DNA from: Pyrenophora tritici-repentis
Lineage: Eukaryota > Ascomycota > Dothideomycetes > Pleosporales > Pleosporaceae
NCBI RefSeq assembly: GCF_003171515.1
Contig: NC_089395.1
Location: forward strand, 682,001-746,000
Length of the DNA stretch: 64,000 nucleotides
Direction of reading: 5' to 3'
The first letter of the stretch is position 1, and the number at the start of each line of letters is the position of its first letter. The notes under the pieces are model-generated. The model did no database searches. It was not told the DNA's origin and saw nothing but the letters and a program-made list of their open reading frames with translations. Positions 48,218 to 60,100 of the stretch are shown here, one piece after another. A program made the position numbers and the translations under genes.

Positions 48218-49635
48218 ATGGTACACAACGGCAAACCCGAGGGGGTCTATATCACTGGACTAGCCCACGAATACCCCCAGTTCTCAGTCAAGCAGGATCA
48301 GTTCCAGGGGCTACTCGAGAAGCTATATCCGGGACACAGCAATGTAAAAGGGTAAGAATTTCTCCCCCCAGCTAGCCCCCCTATATCTGAATGCTAACAC
48401 ATCCCCAGTCTACAGAAGCTTGTCGCTTTGAACAACAAAACAAACATCCTCTCCCGACCGACCGTTCATGACTACACGCAATGGACCAAAGAAGATACTG
48501 AGCCACCGACGATCGACTCAATCTCTCGCGTCTTCCGCGCTGTCAGCGGAGACATCGCAACGTCCGCATGCAACAAAGCTATCAAAGAAGCTGGCCTTGC
48601 ACCAAACGATATCACACACGTCGTGGCAGTAACATGCACAGATCAAGGCAACCCTGGCTATGACCTGTTTGTGTGTCAGAAACTCGGTCTACGTCCGGAA
48701 GTACAACGCGTCTTACTCCAGGGGGTGGGTTGTGCTGGCGGTCTCTCTGCACTGCGTACAGCTGCCGGCATAGTAGCCGCATCATCGCAGAAGCATCGAC
48801 CAGCTCGCGTTCTAGTAATGACTTGTGAGCTGTGTAGCCTTTTCCTTCGGGCTGAGCTACAGGCTGCCATTCGAGACGGCGACAGCTTGCATGTAGCTCC
48901 GGCGTTGTTCTCAGATGCTGCGGCAGCCTTGGTGGTCTGTAACGGGGATGCGCTTGGGGAAGCCCAGAAACCGATCTTCGAGCTTGAGGAGTATGGAAGC
49001 ATGGCAGTGCCAGGCACGTCGGGCTACATGTCATATGACATCGAGAAGAATGGTAAGTGTCAATCCCCCTCATTTTGTATTGGAGAAATACACGTAGAAG
49101 CATTGCTAACAACTAAATAGGCATGATAGCTAGAATCACCAAAGATGTTCCGAAAGCCGCCGTCAGCGCTATCATCCCCATGTTCAAGCAACTTCAGAGC
49201 GCATCGAGCAGTTCGCATGGTCATGGATTTCCGGCCCACTACTCCCCGCTATCCACCTTCGACTGGGCGATTCATCCTGGTGGCGCCGCAATTCTAGAGG
49301 GTGCAAAGCAAGCCCTTCAACTTACCGATGACCATATCAAAGCCTCACTCGACGTATATAGGAATTACGGCAACTCATCAAGCTCAACGGTGCTCATAGT
49401 CTTGGACAAGCTCCGAAATATGGGCAAGGGCAGGGATAAGGTGGTAGCGACCAGCTTTGGTCCTGGCCTTAGTATCGAGATGTGCATCCTGAAGCGGTCT
49501 AGGCATTCACTAGGATCAGTGTTCACTATGGTACAGCGGCATAGCAAGATCTGCGCGGTGTGGCTGTCCTTGATTTCAAAGCTCTCTAGGGGAGTGTCGC
49601 GAAGGGAACCTGCAGTCAAGAAGATGGACGAGTAG
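48218..49635 (+). CDS. Type III polyketide synthase (chalcone synthase-like)
   Basis: Homodimeric condensing enzyme that builds polyketides such as resorcinols or pyrones from acyl-CoA starters and malonyl-CoA without a carrier protein. Three exons: 48218-48351, 48409-49052 and 49121-49635, joined by 57- and 68-nt introns, give 430 aa. The catalytic triad is complete: Cys153 in GVGCAGGLSALRTA, His311 in DWAIHPGGAAILEG and Asn344 in YRNYGNSSSST. CTDQGNPGYDLF and SDAAAALVV are further family blocks, and SFGPGLSIEM forms the C-terminal GxG loop. The last ~45 residues are extra and basic. No acyl-CoA ligase, oxidase, P450 or transporter lies within the adjoining genes, so no cluster can be claimed. 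The starter unit and product cannot be predicted by eye. Confidence 0.94.
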
Positions 49636-50298
49636 ATCTTGGCTACACAGTGTTGATACGGTATGGTGGACTCAGGGGCTGTGTGTTGACAATGCTTTGT
49701 AAGTTAGGCGTTCATGGTCATCAACCGCCCGATGGATTGGATTACATCAACTATGACATGTATGATTGGACGCACCGTTTAGCATGAGCTAATCCCTCAT
49801 GCAACGTGCATTTCTCCAAGAGTTTCGATTTTGGGTGACATCTTGAATATGCATAAATCATGTGAAAAATGATTCGCCTCTGCTCACATAACAACGCAGC
49901 TAACAACTGCAGCAATTGGCTGAAGTTCTATTGAACATGGGATGACAGACAGGAAGGTTGTACGAAACAATGTCTAGATCTTGGATGGTCTATACAAGTT
50001 TCTGTCGTTGATAAATACATTGTCATTCGGTAATTCCGATTGGCGTAAGTGGCCCCGTGCTATCCACGTTTTGTTTAGCCATGCGCGTGACATTATGTGT
50101 TTCTGGACATGGAGTTGGATGGTAGGCTTCGTGGTACTGTAGTTCAATGGTGCGAGCCAAGGAATGACGTCAATGCGTCCGCATCTGTCGGAATGGACAG
50201 TGCTTCAAACGCGTGATTTCTTCGGCTCCAAGCGGCCATTGAGCTAACTCCGTACTCCTCCTCAGCTGTACGTAGATTTACTGCATGAATACGATGCA
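49636..50298. other. Spacer between the PKS and DNA glycosylase genes
   Basis: About 0.66 kb holding the 3' flank of the PKS and the promoter of the glycosylase. No gene is seen. Confidence 0.5.
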
Positions 50299-51285
50299 AT
50301 GCCACGAAAAGGCCCAACAAAATACGATCCAGAGGAAGGCACGATGAAGCGCGTTCCGAGCAATGACGATGTTTCCGAACCCGACCAGATGCCAGCGACA
50401 CCTCCATCGACATCTTTCCGAGCTCAATTGACCAAGTACAAGTATACGCAGACCGCGGATACCGCAAATCATCAACTAGCACCGGCATCGCCCATGCCAG
50501 TGACAAAGCGCACAAGGGCGACCGTGACAGCAGCGGTCGGAGGTGTTAGCGAACCTTCTCCACCGCCGAAGAAGAAGCGGAAGCCTAGCAAATATGCCGG
50601 CCCAGCGAAATATGCCCATCTTTCGCCGCTTGTCGACATACTCGAACCCAATTTGATATGTGTCTTTGTCGGTACAAATCCAGGCGTCCAGACCGCCATC
50701 GCGGGACACGCTTACGCGCACCCATCGAACCACTTTTGGAAGCTGCTTCACTCATCAGGGTTGACAAATCGCCGGCTAAAACCAGAGGAGGACCGAAGTC
50801 TCCCAGCCCAATTCTGTATGGGCAACACAAACATTGTCGATCGGCCCTCCAAAGATGCTGCTGAGCTGTCGAAAGAGGAAACAGCGGCAGGTACGGCAAG
50901 CCTAGAAGCCAAATTTCGCAAATTCAAACCAGAAGCTGTGTGTATAGTAGGCAAGGGTATATGGGAAGCCATATGGCGTTACCGTCACGGCAAGAACCCC
51001 AGCAAGAAAGATTTCAAGTATGGATGGCAGGACGAGAAGCATAATATGGGCAAGACTCCGGATGACGCCGGAGAGGAGCTAGATGGAAACGGCAACGTCT
51101 GGAAGGGGTCCAGGGTGTTCGTAACTACAAGTACGAGCGGTCTAGCCGCAAGTCTGAAGCCAGCGGAAAAGGAGGCAATCTGGAAGCCTTTTGGCGAGTG
51201 GGTGCAGAAGAGAAGGGCTGAACGAGGCTTTATACCTCGGCCAGAAGAGGCGCAGGAAGTTATCGACAAGACAGGGGAAACGTAA
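50299..51285 (+). CDS. G/T(U) mismatch-specific DNA glycosylase (TDG/Mug, Thp1-like)
   Basis: Nuclear base-excision-repair enzyme of the uracil-DNA glycosylase superfamily, family 2, that removes U or T opposite G. Single exon, 328 aa. The N-terminal ~100 residues are disordered with a Pro/Lys-rich nuclear signal (PPPKKKRKPSKYAGP). The catalytic motif is VFVGTNPGVQTAIAGHAY with Asn in GTNPG, followed by HPSNHFWKLLHSSGL and MGNTNIVDRPSKDAAEL. The second active-site loop is VTTSTSGLAAS, where the minor-groove intercalation motif is expected. The C-terminus is charged (VQKRRAERGF). Length fits S. pombe Thp1. It follows the PKS on the same strand but is functionally unrelated. Confidence 0.92.
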   Translation: MPRKGPTKYDPEEGTMKRVPSNDDVSEPDQMPATPPSTSFRAQLTKYKYTQTADTANHQLAPASPMPVTKRTRATVTAAVGGVSEPSPPPKKKRKPSKYAGPAKYAHLSPLVDILEPNLICVFVGTNPGVQTAIAGHAYAHPSNHFWKLLHSSGLTNRRLKPEEDRSLPAQFCMGNTNIVDRPSKDAAELSKEETAAGTASLEAKFRKFKPEAVCIVGKGIWEAIWRYRHGKNPSKKDFKYGWQDEKHNMGKTPDDAGEELDGNGNVWKGSRVFVTTSTSGLAASLKPAEKEAIWKPFGEWVQKRRAERGFIPRPEEAQEVIDKTGET

Positions 51286-52831
51286 GCGCGAGTAAGTCGC
51301 CGTTTCGCGACCGGGTTATAACAAAACAATGAATAGATAGACAGCGAATGAAGTAGCCTTGCTAAAGATATCTCTCATTACAGCGAGTAACGAGTCACAC
51401 GCGCCATAGCTAAGTACACATCTAGATGCGTCATTTGTACGTGCAGCTCGAGGATTTCGGCGTTTCGTAAAAATCACGCATCAACTGCGCCTCAGGAGTA
51501 AACTAGAAAGAGAATACGACACCGATGTGTCGGTGAGATTCAGATGAACCCTTTGGCATTGTCCCTTCAATCTTGCACCTCATCACCGGCCTCGGTTTTC
51601 GGAACCCTGGATTATCCACTGTGTTCCCAGCAGTTGGCGCAGGACGCATCCGAGCTTTCTCAGCACCATCGTTCTTGCACCGCCACCAGGTGGTACGATT
51701 TGCTGGGGGGGACTTTAGTTTTCCCTGCCGATAATGCAACTTGTTGGCAAGGAAGCCCACGCATACAGTGTCACTGAAAGGTTACTTTTGGTATGGCATC
51801 AACACGTCACAGACGTCAGTTGTGGGAGTTGGGTCTCCACGCTGATCGACATCTTACGACTTCAGCCACACTCCGTGGTTCCGTGTATTATTGCCTGCTA
51901 TGGGGGTAGCGCCACAGCTAGGCCGCATTCGACACTAGTGGTCGGAACGAACGGCATTGCTGCATGTCCGAAGAACACCTCACCTGGCGGCATGCAGCAA
52001 CGAGCAGCACTCTGCCCCTTGGCAAAAGTATCAGATGGAAAGAAGGATCTTGGAATACGAAAGCAGAGTTTTGCAGAACCGACTTTATAATTACAGTTAA
52101 CAAACATTCAACATCATGAAGCCTGCGAACATGTCCGTTCATCTTTCGAAACGCTCGAAATCTCGCTGTCATACGACTTACCCGCAAAACAACGGTATAC
52201 GCGTATGACAAGGCTTGTGCACAACCCCCGGAACCGCAGTGACAGAAGTGTGTTGAAACCCCACTCCCGCCAAGTCAAAGCAGACAGCAGCCAAGGCAAG
52301 GGTGGGCTTCATCAGCCATACGTGTGGCGCTCAGAGAGTAGGTAGGAAACACTTGCAAGCGATCTTCTCACATTCGCACTCGGAGCGTGACCGCCTCAAG
52401 CCGGTGATTGACATGTTCCAAAAGCTTGGTTCGTGCTGAGCTTACGTGCCCCTTTGCACACACACACACGCGCTTCTCTACCTAGTACCACACAGCCTAC
52501 CAGCCAGCAGCAACATCCGCCGTTCCCGTATTCCCGAAGTGAGAGCGCGAGCGCGACGCGCGCAAGCATCCCAGAAAAACATAATCACGCCCCGGCTGTT
52601 GCGGGTTCTCTTTTCAATCTTAAAACACGGGGGAGCCCGCCCCGTTTTCGCTGTGCCACATCTTCCACACATATCTTCGCCTCACACACTTGCCACACAT
52701 TATTCAAAGCCACCTCTTCTTCTCCACTTCACATCTTGCTCTTGCCTTTGCCACACCCACATCTACACTAGACGCGACTCACCAGCCACGTCTCTATTCC
52801 AACGTCAACGCTTCGCATACAAGACGCCAGT
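51286..52831. other. Promoter region of the CYSTM gene and spacer
   Basis: About 1.5 kb without a gene. 52430-52800 is CT/CA-rich, like long pyrimidine-rich fungal promoters, and ends at the CYSTM start codon. Confidence 0.5.
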
Positions 52832-53211
52832 ATGAGCTACCCTCAGCCGCAACAATATGGTCCTCCCCAGGGTGGACAGTACCCGCCGCCTCAGCAAGGA
52901 GTATGTTCCCATCGTTCCTGCACTTTTTTAAAGTACAGAAAAAAACATGAATTGAATGTGTGGCTAACGGTTGGTGTTCGTGCAGATGTACTACCAACAA
53001 GGTCCTCCTCCGCCGCCACCACAAGAAGAGAAGAAGAGCAGAGGTTGTTTGACTGCCTGGTAAGCCTTTTCCCCACCCTTTCTCCCACCCTCATGAGTGA
53101 GCGCATAGCTAATTCGACTTCAATAGTCTTGCGACATTGTGCTGCTGCTGGCTTTGCGGCGAGACGTGTGAATGCTGCTTGGATTGTCTGGAGTGTTGCG
53201 ATTGCTGTTAG
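52832..53211 (+). CDS. CYSTM-type cysteine-rich membrane protein
   Basis: Very small stress-type protein with a Pro/Gln/Tyr-rich N-terminus and a cysteine-packed C-terminal membrane module. Three exons: 52832-52900, 52986-53059 and 53127-53211, joined by 85- and 67-nt introns, give 75 aa. It begins MSYPQPQQYGPPQGGQYPPP; after EEKKSRGCLTAC the rest is LATLCCCWLCGETCECC, and the last ten residues end ECCDCC. The order, Pro/Gln tail then a Cys-rich hydrophobic helix, is the CYSTM layout, linked in other fungi to plasma-membrane stress tolerance. The start ATG and both splice phases are consistent with one frame. It converges on the WW-domain gene. Confidence 0.85.
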
Positions 53212-53816
53212 GCGTGTTGAACAACAAGTGAGGGCTGTGCGACGGTTTTGTTCGCTGTATTCTACATACTGGATGACACGTATATTCATGCAAGTGTTGG
53301 ATTGGGGGGTGTTGAAATACCAAGGAAGGAGGGACGGAGGCTTTTACATCATTGGGGTGATGAGTATGCTTGGAGTCTGATGGTGATATTGTTTAGTTTA
53401 TACACCAGATGCGTTTGCTTTGATTTCTATGTCTGCATGAATAGATTGTTGGATATTTGGATATTTTTTGAATGCGCTTGTTGTTCATTTGTTATGTGAT
53501 GCTGTCTCCACTCATTGGGAGTGAATGAAGGCTGATGCGCGGTTGATTGTTAGGTGGGGATCAATGAAATGGAACCCATGGAACCCATGAGTAAATCTTA
53601 GTTTAGAATTGAGTTAGGTGGGGTAGTCCAAGGGCTGAGGGCGCAAGACATAAAGGGCAAACTTAAACCACAATACATTAGCAATGATTGGAATATTGGA
53701 ATATTGAATTCGTCTTATCATTCTACCAGTCAACAGTCGAAGCGACCAGTAACAAAAACCCGTACAAGGAGAAGGCAATCTGCAGAGCGCATCGCCGAAA
53801 CCACAGGTAGAAATAC
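53212..53816. other. Convergent 3' region between CYSTM and WW genes
   Basis: About 0.6 kb AT-rich 3' sequence, with a short GGAACCCAT duplication near 53570-53588. No gene is seen. Confidence 0.5.
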
Positions 53817-54972
53817 TCAGTCCTCATATTCTTCCTCGAGAGCCTCTTGGTACTCTTCTTGTGCCTCGATGAGCTCCTGGCGCTTCTCCTCCAGCGACTC
53901 ACGGTCACTACTGGATATAGAGCTGCCATCCTCGTCGTGAGTGGGAACTGGGGGCGGCTCTTCAAACGCTGGGTGGTTATCGTACGGATTGTCTGATGGA
54001 GGGGGAGCGCCATAGGGGTCGGCGTCGTATGCAGCGGCGGCTGGGGCGGCGGCTACGGGGGCTGCGGCTGCTGCGGGCGGAGGAGCGTGCTTTTCGTCGT
54101 CGCTGCTGTCATCGGCTGGGGATTGTTAGCGGAAAACTCGATACTTTATTTGAGCCATTCTGCTACATGAGCGATGGCAACAGGAGCAGAACATACCAAG
54201 TTGGTGGCCGATAAAGGCACCAGCTGCGATACCACCTATACCAGCAGCTGCCATCATACCAGTAGAGTAGCCCTTCTTCTTCTCGGCTTCATTTGTCGCT
54301 TTTCCAGTAGCTGTGTAGTCATGCCCTTGGTGACCTCCAGTGTCTCCAAACAAAGCACGTTCATCATGGCCTGCAGGTGCCATATAAGGTGCACCGACTG
54401 CTGGAGGAGCATAAGGACCTGGGGGCAAGTTTGAGGGTGGGTCCCATTGTGTACGCCCTGTGGCTTGCTCAATGTAGAACCATCGCTGGCTATTTTGATC
54501 CCATTGCTGCGTCCATCCTGGTGGCATTGGTGGCGGTGCTCCGTATGGAGCTGGCGGGCCAACTGGTGTGGGCGCTTGGCCATATGGCTGCTGTTGAGGA
54601 TAGCCTTGAGGTGGATAACCCTGACCTTGCGGTGGGTAACCTTGACCCTGAGGTGGGAACCCGTATCCTCCTTGCGGCGCATCTTGTGGTGGGTAGCTTT
54701 GGCCTGGAGGTGGCTGTTGGCCTTGAGGCGGGCCACCCGGAGCACCTCCGTAGTAGCCATCGGAAAGTCCGCGGTCACCAGGAGCGGCACCGCCTGGGGC
54801 ACCACCATATGGTTGTTGGGGAGCGGCTTGAGGCGCACTTGCTTGAGTATCTTAGGGGGTTACTTTGGAACGCCAGATCAAATTCCATGCCATGCTTACC
54901 AGCGGGCTTCTCAGTGGGCTTCTTATCATCGTCATCTAGCAACTCCTTCATCTTTTTCTTGAGGAAATCCAT
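53817..54972 (-). CDS. WW-domain protein
   Basis: Adaptor-type protein that should bind proline-rich peptides. Three exons: 54972-54900, 54850-54197 and 54115-53817, with 49- and 81-nt introns, give 341 aa. It starts with a short charged helix (MDFLKKKMKELLDDDDKK). A long Pro/Gln/Gly/Tyr-rich linker follows, with repeated YPPQGQG units. One WW domain lies at about 133-166 (MPPGWTQQWDQNSQRWFYIE then ATGRTQWDPP) with both signature Trp residues. A Gly/Ala-rich hydrophobic stretch (STGMMAAAGIGGIAAGAFIG) could be a membrane or glycine-zipper segment. The C-terminus is acidic and Glu-rich (EEYQEALEEEYED). Partners are unknown. Confidence 0.87.
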
Positions 54973-57137
54973 GGTTCCGAGTTATTGCTCAGCAAAAGTT
55001 GAATTAACAGTGGTAGAGCACAATGAATTGAGGAAAGAAAGGACGATAATGTGAGGAGAGTGTTCAACAAGACGCTGTTATGAGCGGGTGCAGAGGGGTT
55101 TTTAAGGGACCTTGGGACGAAGTGGGCAACACCCACTGCCTGCGGGGCATCTCATCGCACTTTCGGGGACGCATCGCTCCAGGTCCATTCAATCAGCTTG
55201 ATCAGGCCGTACAACCTTGGCAAAATGCAAAGGGAAGAAAGTCTGCATCGCGTAGGAGCGTGATGAATCTTGGCCTCTCCACTAGGAAGCGGGTTGAAAA
55301 AGTGGGGTGATGGAGCGGCCTGTCACTCTTTACGGATAATCGGGAGTCTATCACTTGTGGCTGTCAGGTTGATGACACTTGGCGTGAGATGTACAATGAT
55401 ATGATATTGTCGCCATGGGGGTTCAATATGTGCTGAGAGTCTTTCTACGATACAGTGTGAAAGTCTGTGGAAGACGGGGAGGATATGAGTGTTATGGCGG
55501 ATCTAATCGTATTGCTCGATTCCAGAAGAGTTGACAACAGTATGCATTCTGCTTTGTCAAGTAGATTTTGTGACATGGGTTGGTGGATCGCAAACGCTTG
55601 ATATGAGGAGATGAGGCTTAGCGGTGCATGCGCCATTTATTGTTCAGCCACGTGTGCCACACTGCTAAGCCATGAGGCTGCTGTCGGTCCGTGTCACGAT
55701 GGCCGCGTTCGGCGTTCGCCAAGTGCCGCCAGCCGGATCATGTCAGCACCTGTAGAGGGACATGGTCGCGACTTGTTGCACATTTGTGCAAGTGTTGAGT
55801 GTATGGGTTTATTCTGACTTGCATGACTGGGTGTCAGCTTGTGAGAAAACGAAGTTCGTAGCGCATACGTGCCATTAACTAAAAGAAAGCAATATGGAGA
55901 ATAGAGTTTCGTGAGCGCGTGTCAGGGCGAATGTTTCTCGGGCGTCAAAACAAGATTTACTTTGGTGAAATGTTGGCATTGAACAACTGTGATGCTGCGC
56001 GTGACAGTCGCATGGGGGTGAGTGAGTGGTGTTGTGTTGCATCATGTGTCGTTTGGCAGGTGAGAACGGGCATACTGTCGAGGGGCGGAATGTCGCCAGC
56101 CAGTGTTGCAAGTGGAGATTCCAGAAGCAAACTGGGCTCTCCAAAAGATAGTTGGCCCCAGTGAGCCGCCATGGTAGGCGCTTCTGTAGTCTGGGGTGTC
56201 CACGGGTATATATCCACGGGGTATACATGCTGCTTGACATGGGATCGAGGAGCCAGGGAAGGGACTACCCGGGCTGGGACAAGGATTAGCCGCACTGAGG
56301 AAGGCAGTGTCGAAACTGAGGCAGGTACAATGACACACGACTTGTACATCCATCAACAGCACATGACACGTCGGAAGGGATGTATCAATCCAACATACGA
56401 CTTTACCTTTGGGCCGACGCAAGCGTGGTTGCAGATATCAGCAATCGATGATGATGGTGTCGCGCGGCTGCGCATGTGTTGCATGTTTGCGGCCCGGTCT
56501 GCGAGGCTCTGGTCTAGACCGTCGCATCGATGACGTGCCCGGCAGTGGGACAGCGCACCCTACACCCCCAGCGGGAATTGCGTGTGCCAAATGTTGCATG
56601 CAGGGAATTTTGAAATGCCATGGACGGCGTCATAGTAATTGTCTCCAGCACAGCGGAAGAGCCTAAAAGTAGACAGGGACACACCAGTCCCGGCTGGATC
56701 GCGATCGACATGGAAACGCCAGGCCAGCTGTTGAAGCGAGATCTGCGTTGCTGCTCGACCCTACTGTTTACGCTCCGCCCAAGGGAGAGCTGAAGGACGC
56801 CCATGTCCCAGCCCAGAGCCTCTTCGGATGGCCTGAATATACGCCATTCCGTACCTCTGCCGTCACCTTTTGCCTTCCCCGCGCCCCTCATTTACAAACT
56901 GCATTAACATCCCATCTCCATTGTCGCAAGTCGCCAGTCGCCTGTACCGTCAAAGACACCTAGCGCGCAACGCTCGGGACGATATAGGCCGTGTCAACTA
57001 CTCGGCGTATACGCGGTGAAACTGCATGTTAGAAGATCTGAAGACGAGGCTGCACCACACCGACCTTTGCAGCGTGATCAGCGAGGCAGCTTTCATAGGC
57101 CTTCGCCTGATCTGACGACTTGTAGCTTGGCTTTTCT
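54973..57137. other. Long upstream region of the histidine kinase
   Basis: About 2.2 kb. It holds the divergent promoters of the WW-domain gene and the histidine kinase. Frames of 80-130 codons exist on both strands but show no domains or intron logic. No gene is supported. Confidence 0.5.
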
Positions 57138-60100
57138 ATGTTGGAGCCGCGTTCCATCTTCACAGGTAATGACACGACGACGTCTCTAGACTCGACCCCA
57201 GCACAGCCCAACATCGACACCGGCGAAGATCGCGAATCTTTGGTAAAAACACCAGACACCCCGGACCCGCCCTGTCCCCTGGACCCATCGTCCAACTTTC
57301 CCAACTTGCTGCCCCCATGGACCCCCAAATCGCCACTTGACCATCGTGACTGCATCAAGCACCCCGGCTCTGCGCCGCCGCTGCATGGCAGTCGACGAGA
57401 CAGTGGGAAACTTGTCGCCTCAACACCACCTGCTATCCTTGGGACAAAGCGGCCGCCGCCCCTCTTCAGCGACACCCCGCCCGCATCGCGACTCCCTGAG
57501 CCCGCGAGCGAGCCTCTCCACAAGCGTCGCAAACTTCTTCCACGCTCGCACCACGCCCTCCGCCATTCGGATTTCTCAAAAACCGCCCAAATTCGGCAGA
57601 ACAATCAGCCTCCCTCGCCCCTCTTCTTCTCATCGCGAAGTACCCGGCCACAACTCCCAGCGCGCTTCTCTAGCTCAGAGGCCGCTGCCAGAATGCTCAG
57701 TAAAACTCGCGAGGATAGTGGCATTAAGACGGTCACGCTTGCAAGAGGCACATTTAGCGGCCTGAGCCCGCCAGGCCCGACAACCGGGACCAGTGCGAGG
57801 TCGTCGGAGCGCTCGAGTCTGGCACGGACAGCATCCCCGGATTCGCGCGACAAGAGCGACCCGTTGCGCTTACTGGGCTCCGTCGGCATAGTCGAATTGC
57901 TCGAGCAAGATGGGCGACCAACTTTTATCGTCGACATGGGTGATTTTGCCAATTACACACCGGATACGTCACCCCTGCAGATATTATTTGCCAACAGTGC
58001 CCTGCGTTCAAGTCCATCAACTTGGGAGTTGGTAGCCGGAAAGCCGGCCGACTCTCCTCTGGAAAATTCAAATTCGCATGCAACACATCAGTTTCGGGGT
58101 TGGTTGTTGAGTACTACAGTTCCGGGCCAAGGTTCAGACGTAAACCCTCCGCCTGTAGATCATGGCGGTATTGTGTGGTCATGTTACACATTGCGAAGAC
58201 GCCTGCGCGTCGTTTCTGGTGTCGCATCCGCACCTGCAATAGTCTTACCCGCCGTGGACGCACCAAATGATTTTGTCATACCCTCAACTCCGTCTGCAGA
58301 TCTCGTTTCGGGGAACAACGCAGAGAGCAATTCATCGGCAGCTCAAAATAATGAACCACAAGATTATTTTGGTAGTACTGTGCCCATCGTCCCTCAAGGA
58401 GAACCTACGCCTCCCATTTCTGCACCCCCACCCAATCCCAGCTTCCCAAAATTTGGCGAAGACGGCAGTGAAGCTATTCCTCGGCCGTCAAAAATCGGCT
58501 TCCCGTCAATAGAAGATTCGCTTTCTTATGCAAATGAGTGCGTATTGCGAGCAAATACAGCGGGCGACATTGACTCTTTCCACAGCGAAACCCACAGTCC
58601 TCCGGAAGATAACCAAGATATGGGCTTTTTCGATTGGACCAGGCTAGCAGTATCGCCATCTCTTCCCAGACACATTCAGTTTGCCCGGTCAATCGACTGG
58701 GCCTCCACGCCTTTAGGTCCAATCGAATATTGGTCCAACGACCTGCGTGCCATGTGTAACCTTATCATGTGAGTTTGCTGGTTGATGTGTATGAGCCTGA
58801 CGCCCAATACTGACTCTCACAGGGCGAGTCCCCACCCAGCAGCTATGTACTGGGGCGAAGAGCTTGTAGCCATCTACAATGAGGCTTACATCGGTAAGTC
58901 GCAACAGCTCCACGCAACAACAGCCATTAATCATGAGACCAGGACTCGCCGGCCAAAAACACCCCGCGCTAATGGGCCAGAGCTACAAAGTTGCCTGGGC
59001 GGAGATCTGGGATGAGGTCAAGGGCGTCTTCGCGAACGCACGTCTAACCGGCCAAGCGACAATGAAGGACGATGATTGCCTCTTCATGAAACGGAATGGC
59101 TTTCTGGAAGAAACCTACTTCTCCTGGTCCATCATCCCCATGGTCGGAGAAGATGGCACAGTCATGGGCCTGTACAACCCAGCCTTTGAGAAGACAAGAC
59201 GAAAAATCGCCGAGAGACGGATGCTGACACTTCGCGAAGTTGGAGAGCGGACTGCGACTGCTCGTGAAGTCAAAGGCTTCTGGGATCAAGTGCTAATTGC
59301 ATTGACCGAGAACGAATTCGATACTCCAGTGGTCATGCTCTACAGTGTGAATGACGAGAATGACAGTGATTCTTCCTCGTTGCATTCCAGCAGCTTGCTC
59401 GGCTCAAAGCAGTGTTTCCTCGAAGGCTCCTTGGGTGTACCAGATGGTCACCAAGCAGCACCCGACCAAATTGATCTCAAAGAAGGACAGGAAGGCTTTG
59501 GGCCCGTTTTCCGAGAAGTCATGAAGACCGACAAACCGGTAGTCGTGAGCATCGGCTCGGGGGATTTGCCATACGCTATGATGGAAGGACTCGAATGGCG
59601 GGGCTTCGGAGATCCTTGCAGGGATGTGGTGATATGCCCAATCCATCCCACCACAGGCGAAAACATTCTTGGCTTTCTGATCATGGGTATCAATCCGCGA
59701 AGACCCTACGATGACGACTACAACCTTTTCGTCCAACTTTTGAGCCGGCAACTAGCGACGTCGTTGGCTTCAGTCGTGCTATTCGAAGAAGAGATACGGA
59801 GAGGTCAAAGGGCAGCCCGACTAGCCGCAGAAGACAGGTACCATCTGTCCACTCAGCTTGCTGCACGTACACAAGAAGCTCGTGAGAGCGAAACGAGATT
59901 TACTCGAATGGCAGAGCTATCACCCGCAGGTCTTTTCATCGCCGATCACGTTGGAAGAATAACATACTGCAACGACACGTGGTACGAAATCGCACGAGTG
60001 CCGAGAGAACCAGAGTTGACCGACAGATGGATCGACTTCGTCAAGGAGGAGGACCAAAGCCTTATTCTGGAGCATTGGAAAAAACTGGTGAATAATACGA

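Noticed and set aside
48218..51285. A biosynthetic cluster around the type III PKS
   Set aside because: The only close gene is a DNA-repair glycosylase; no tailoring, transport or regulator gene is adjacent.
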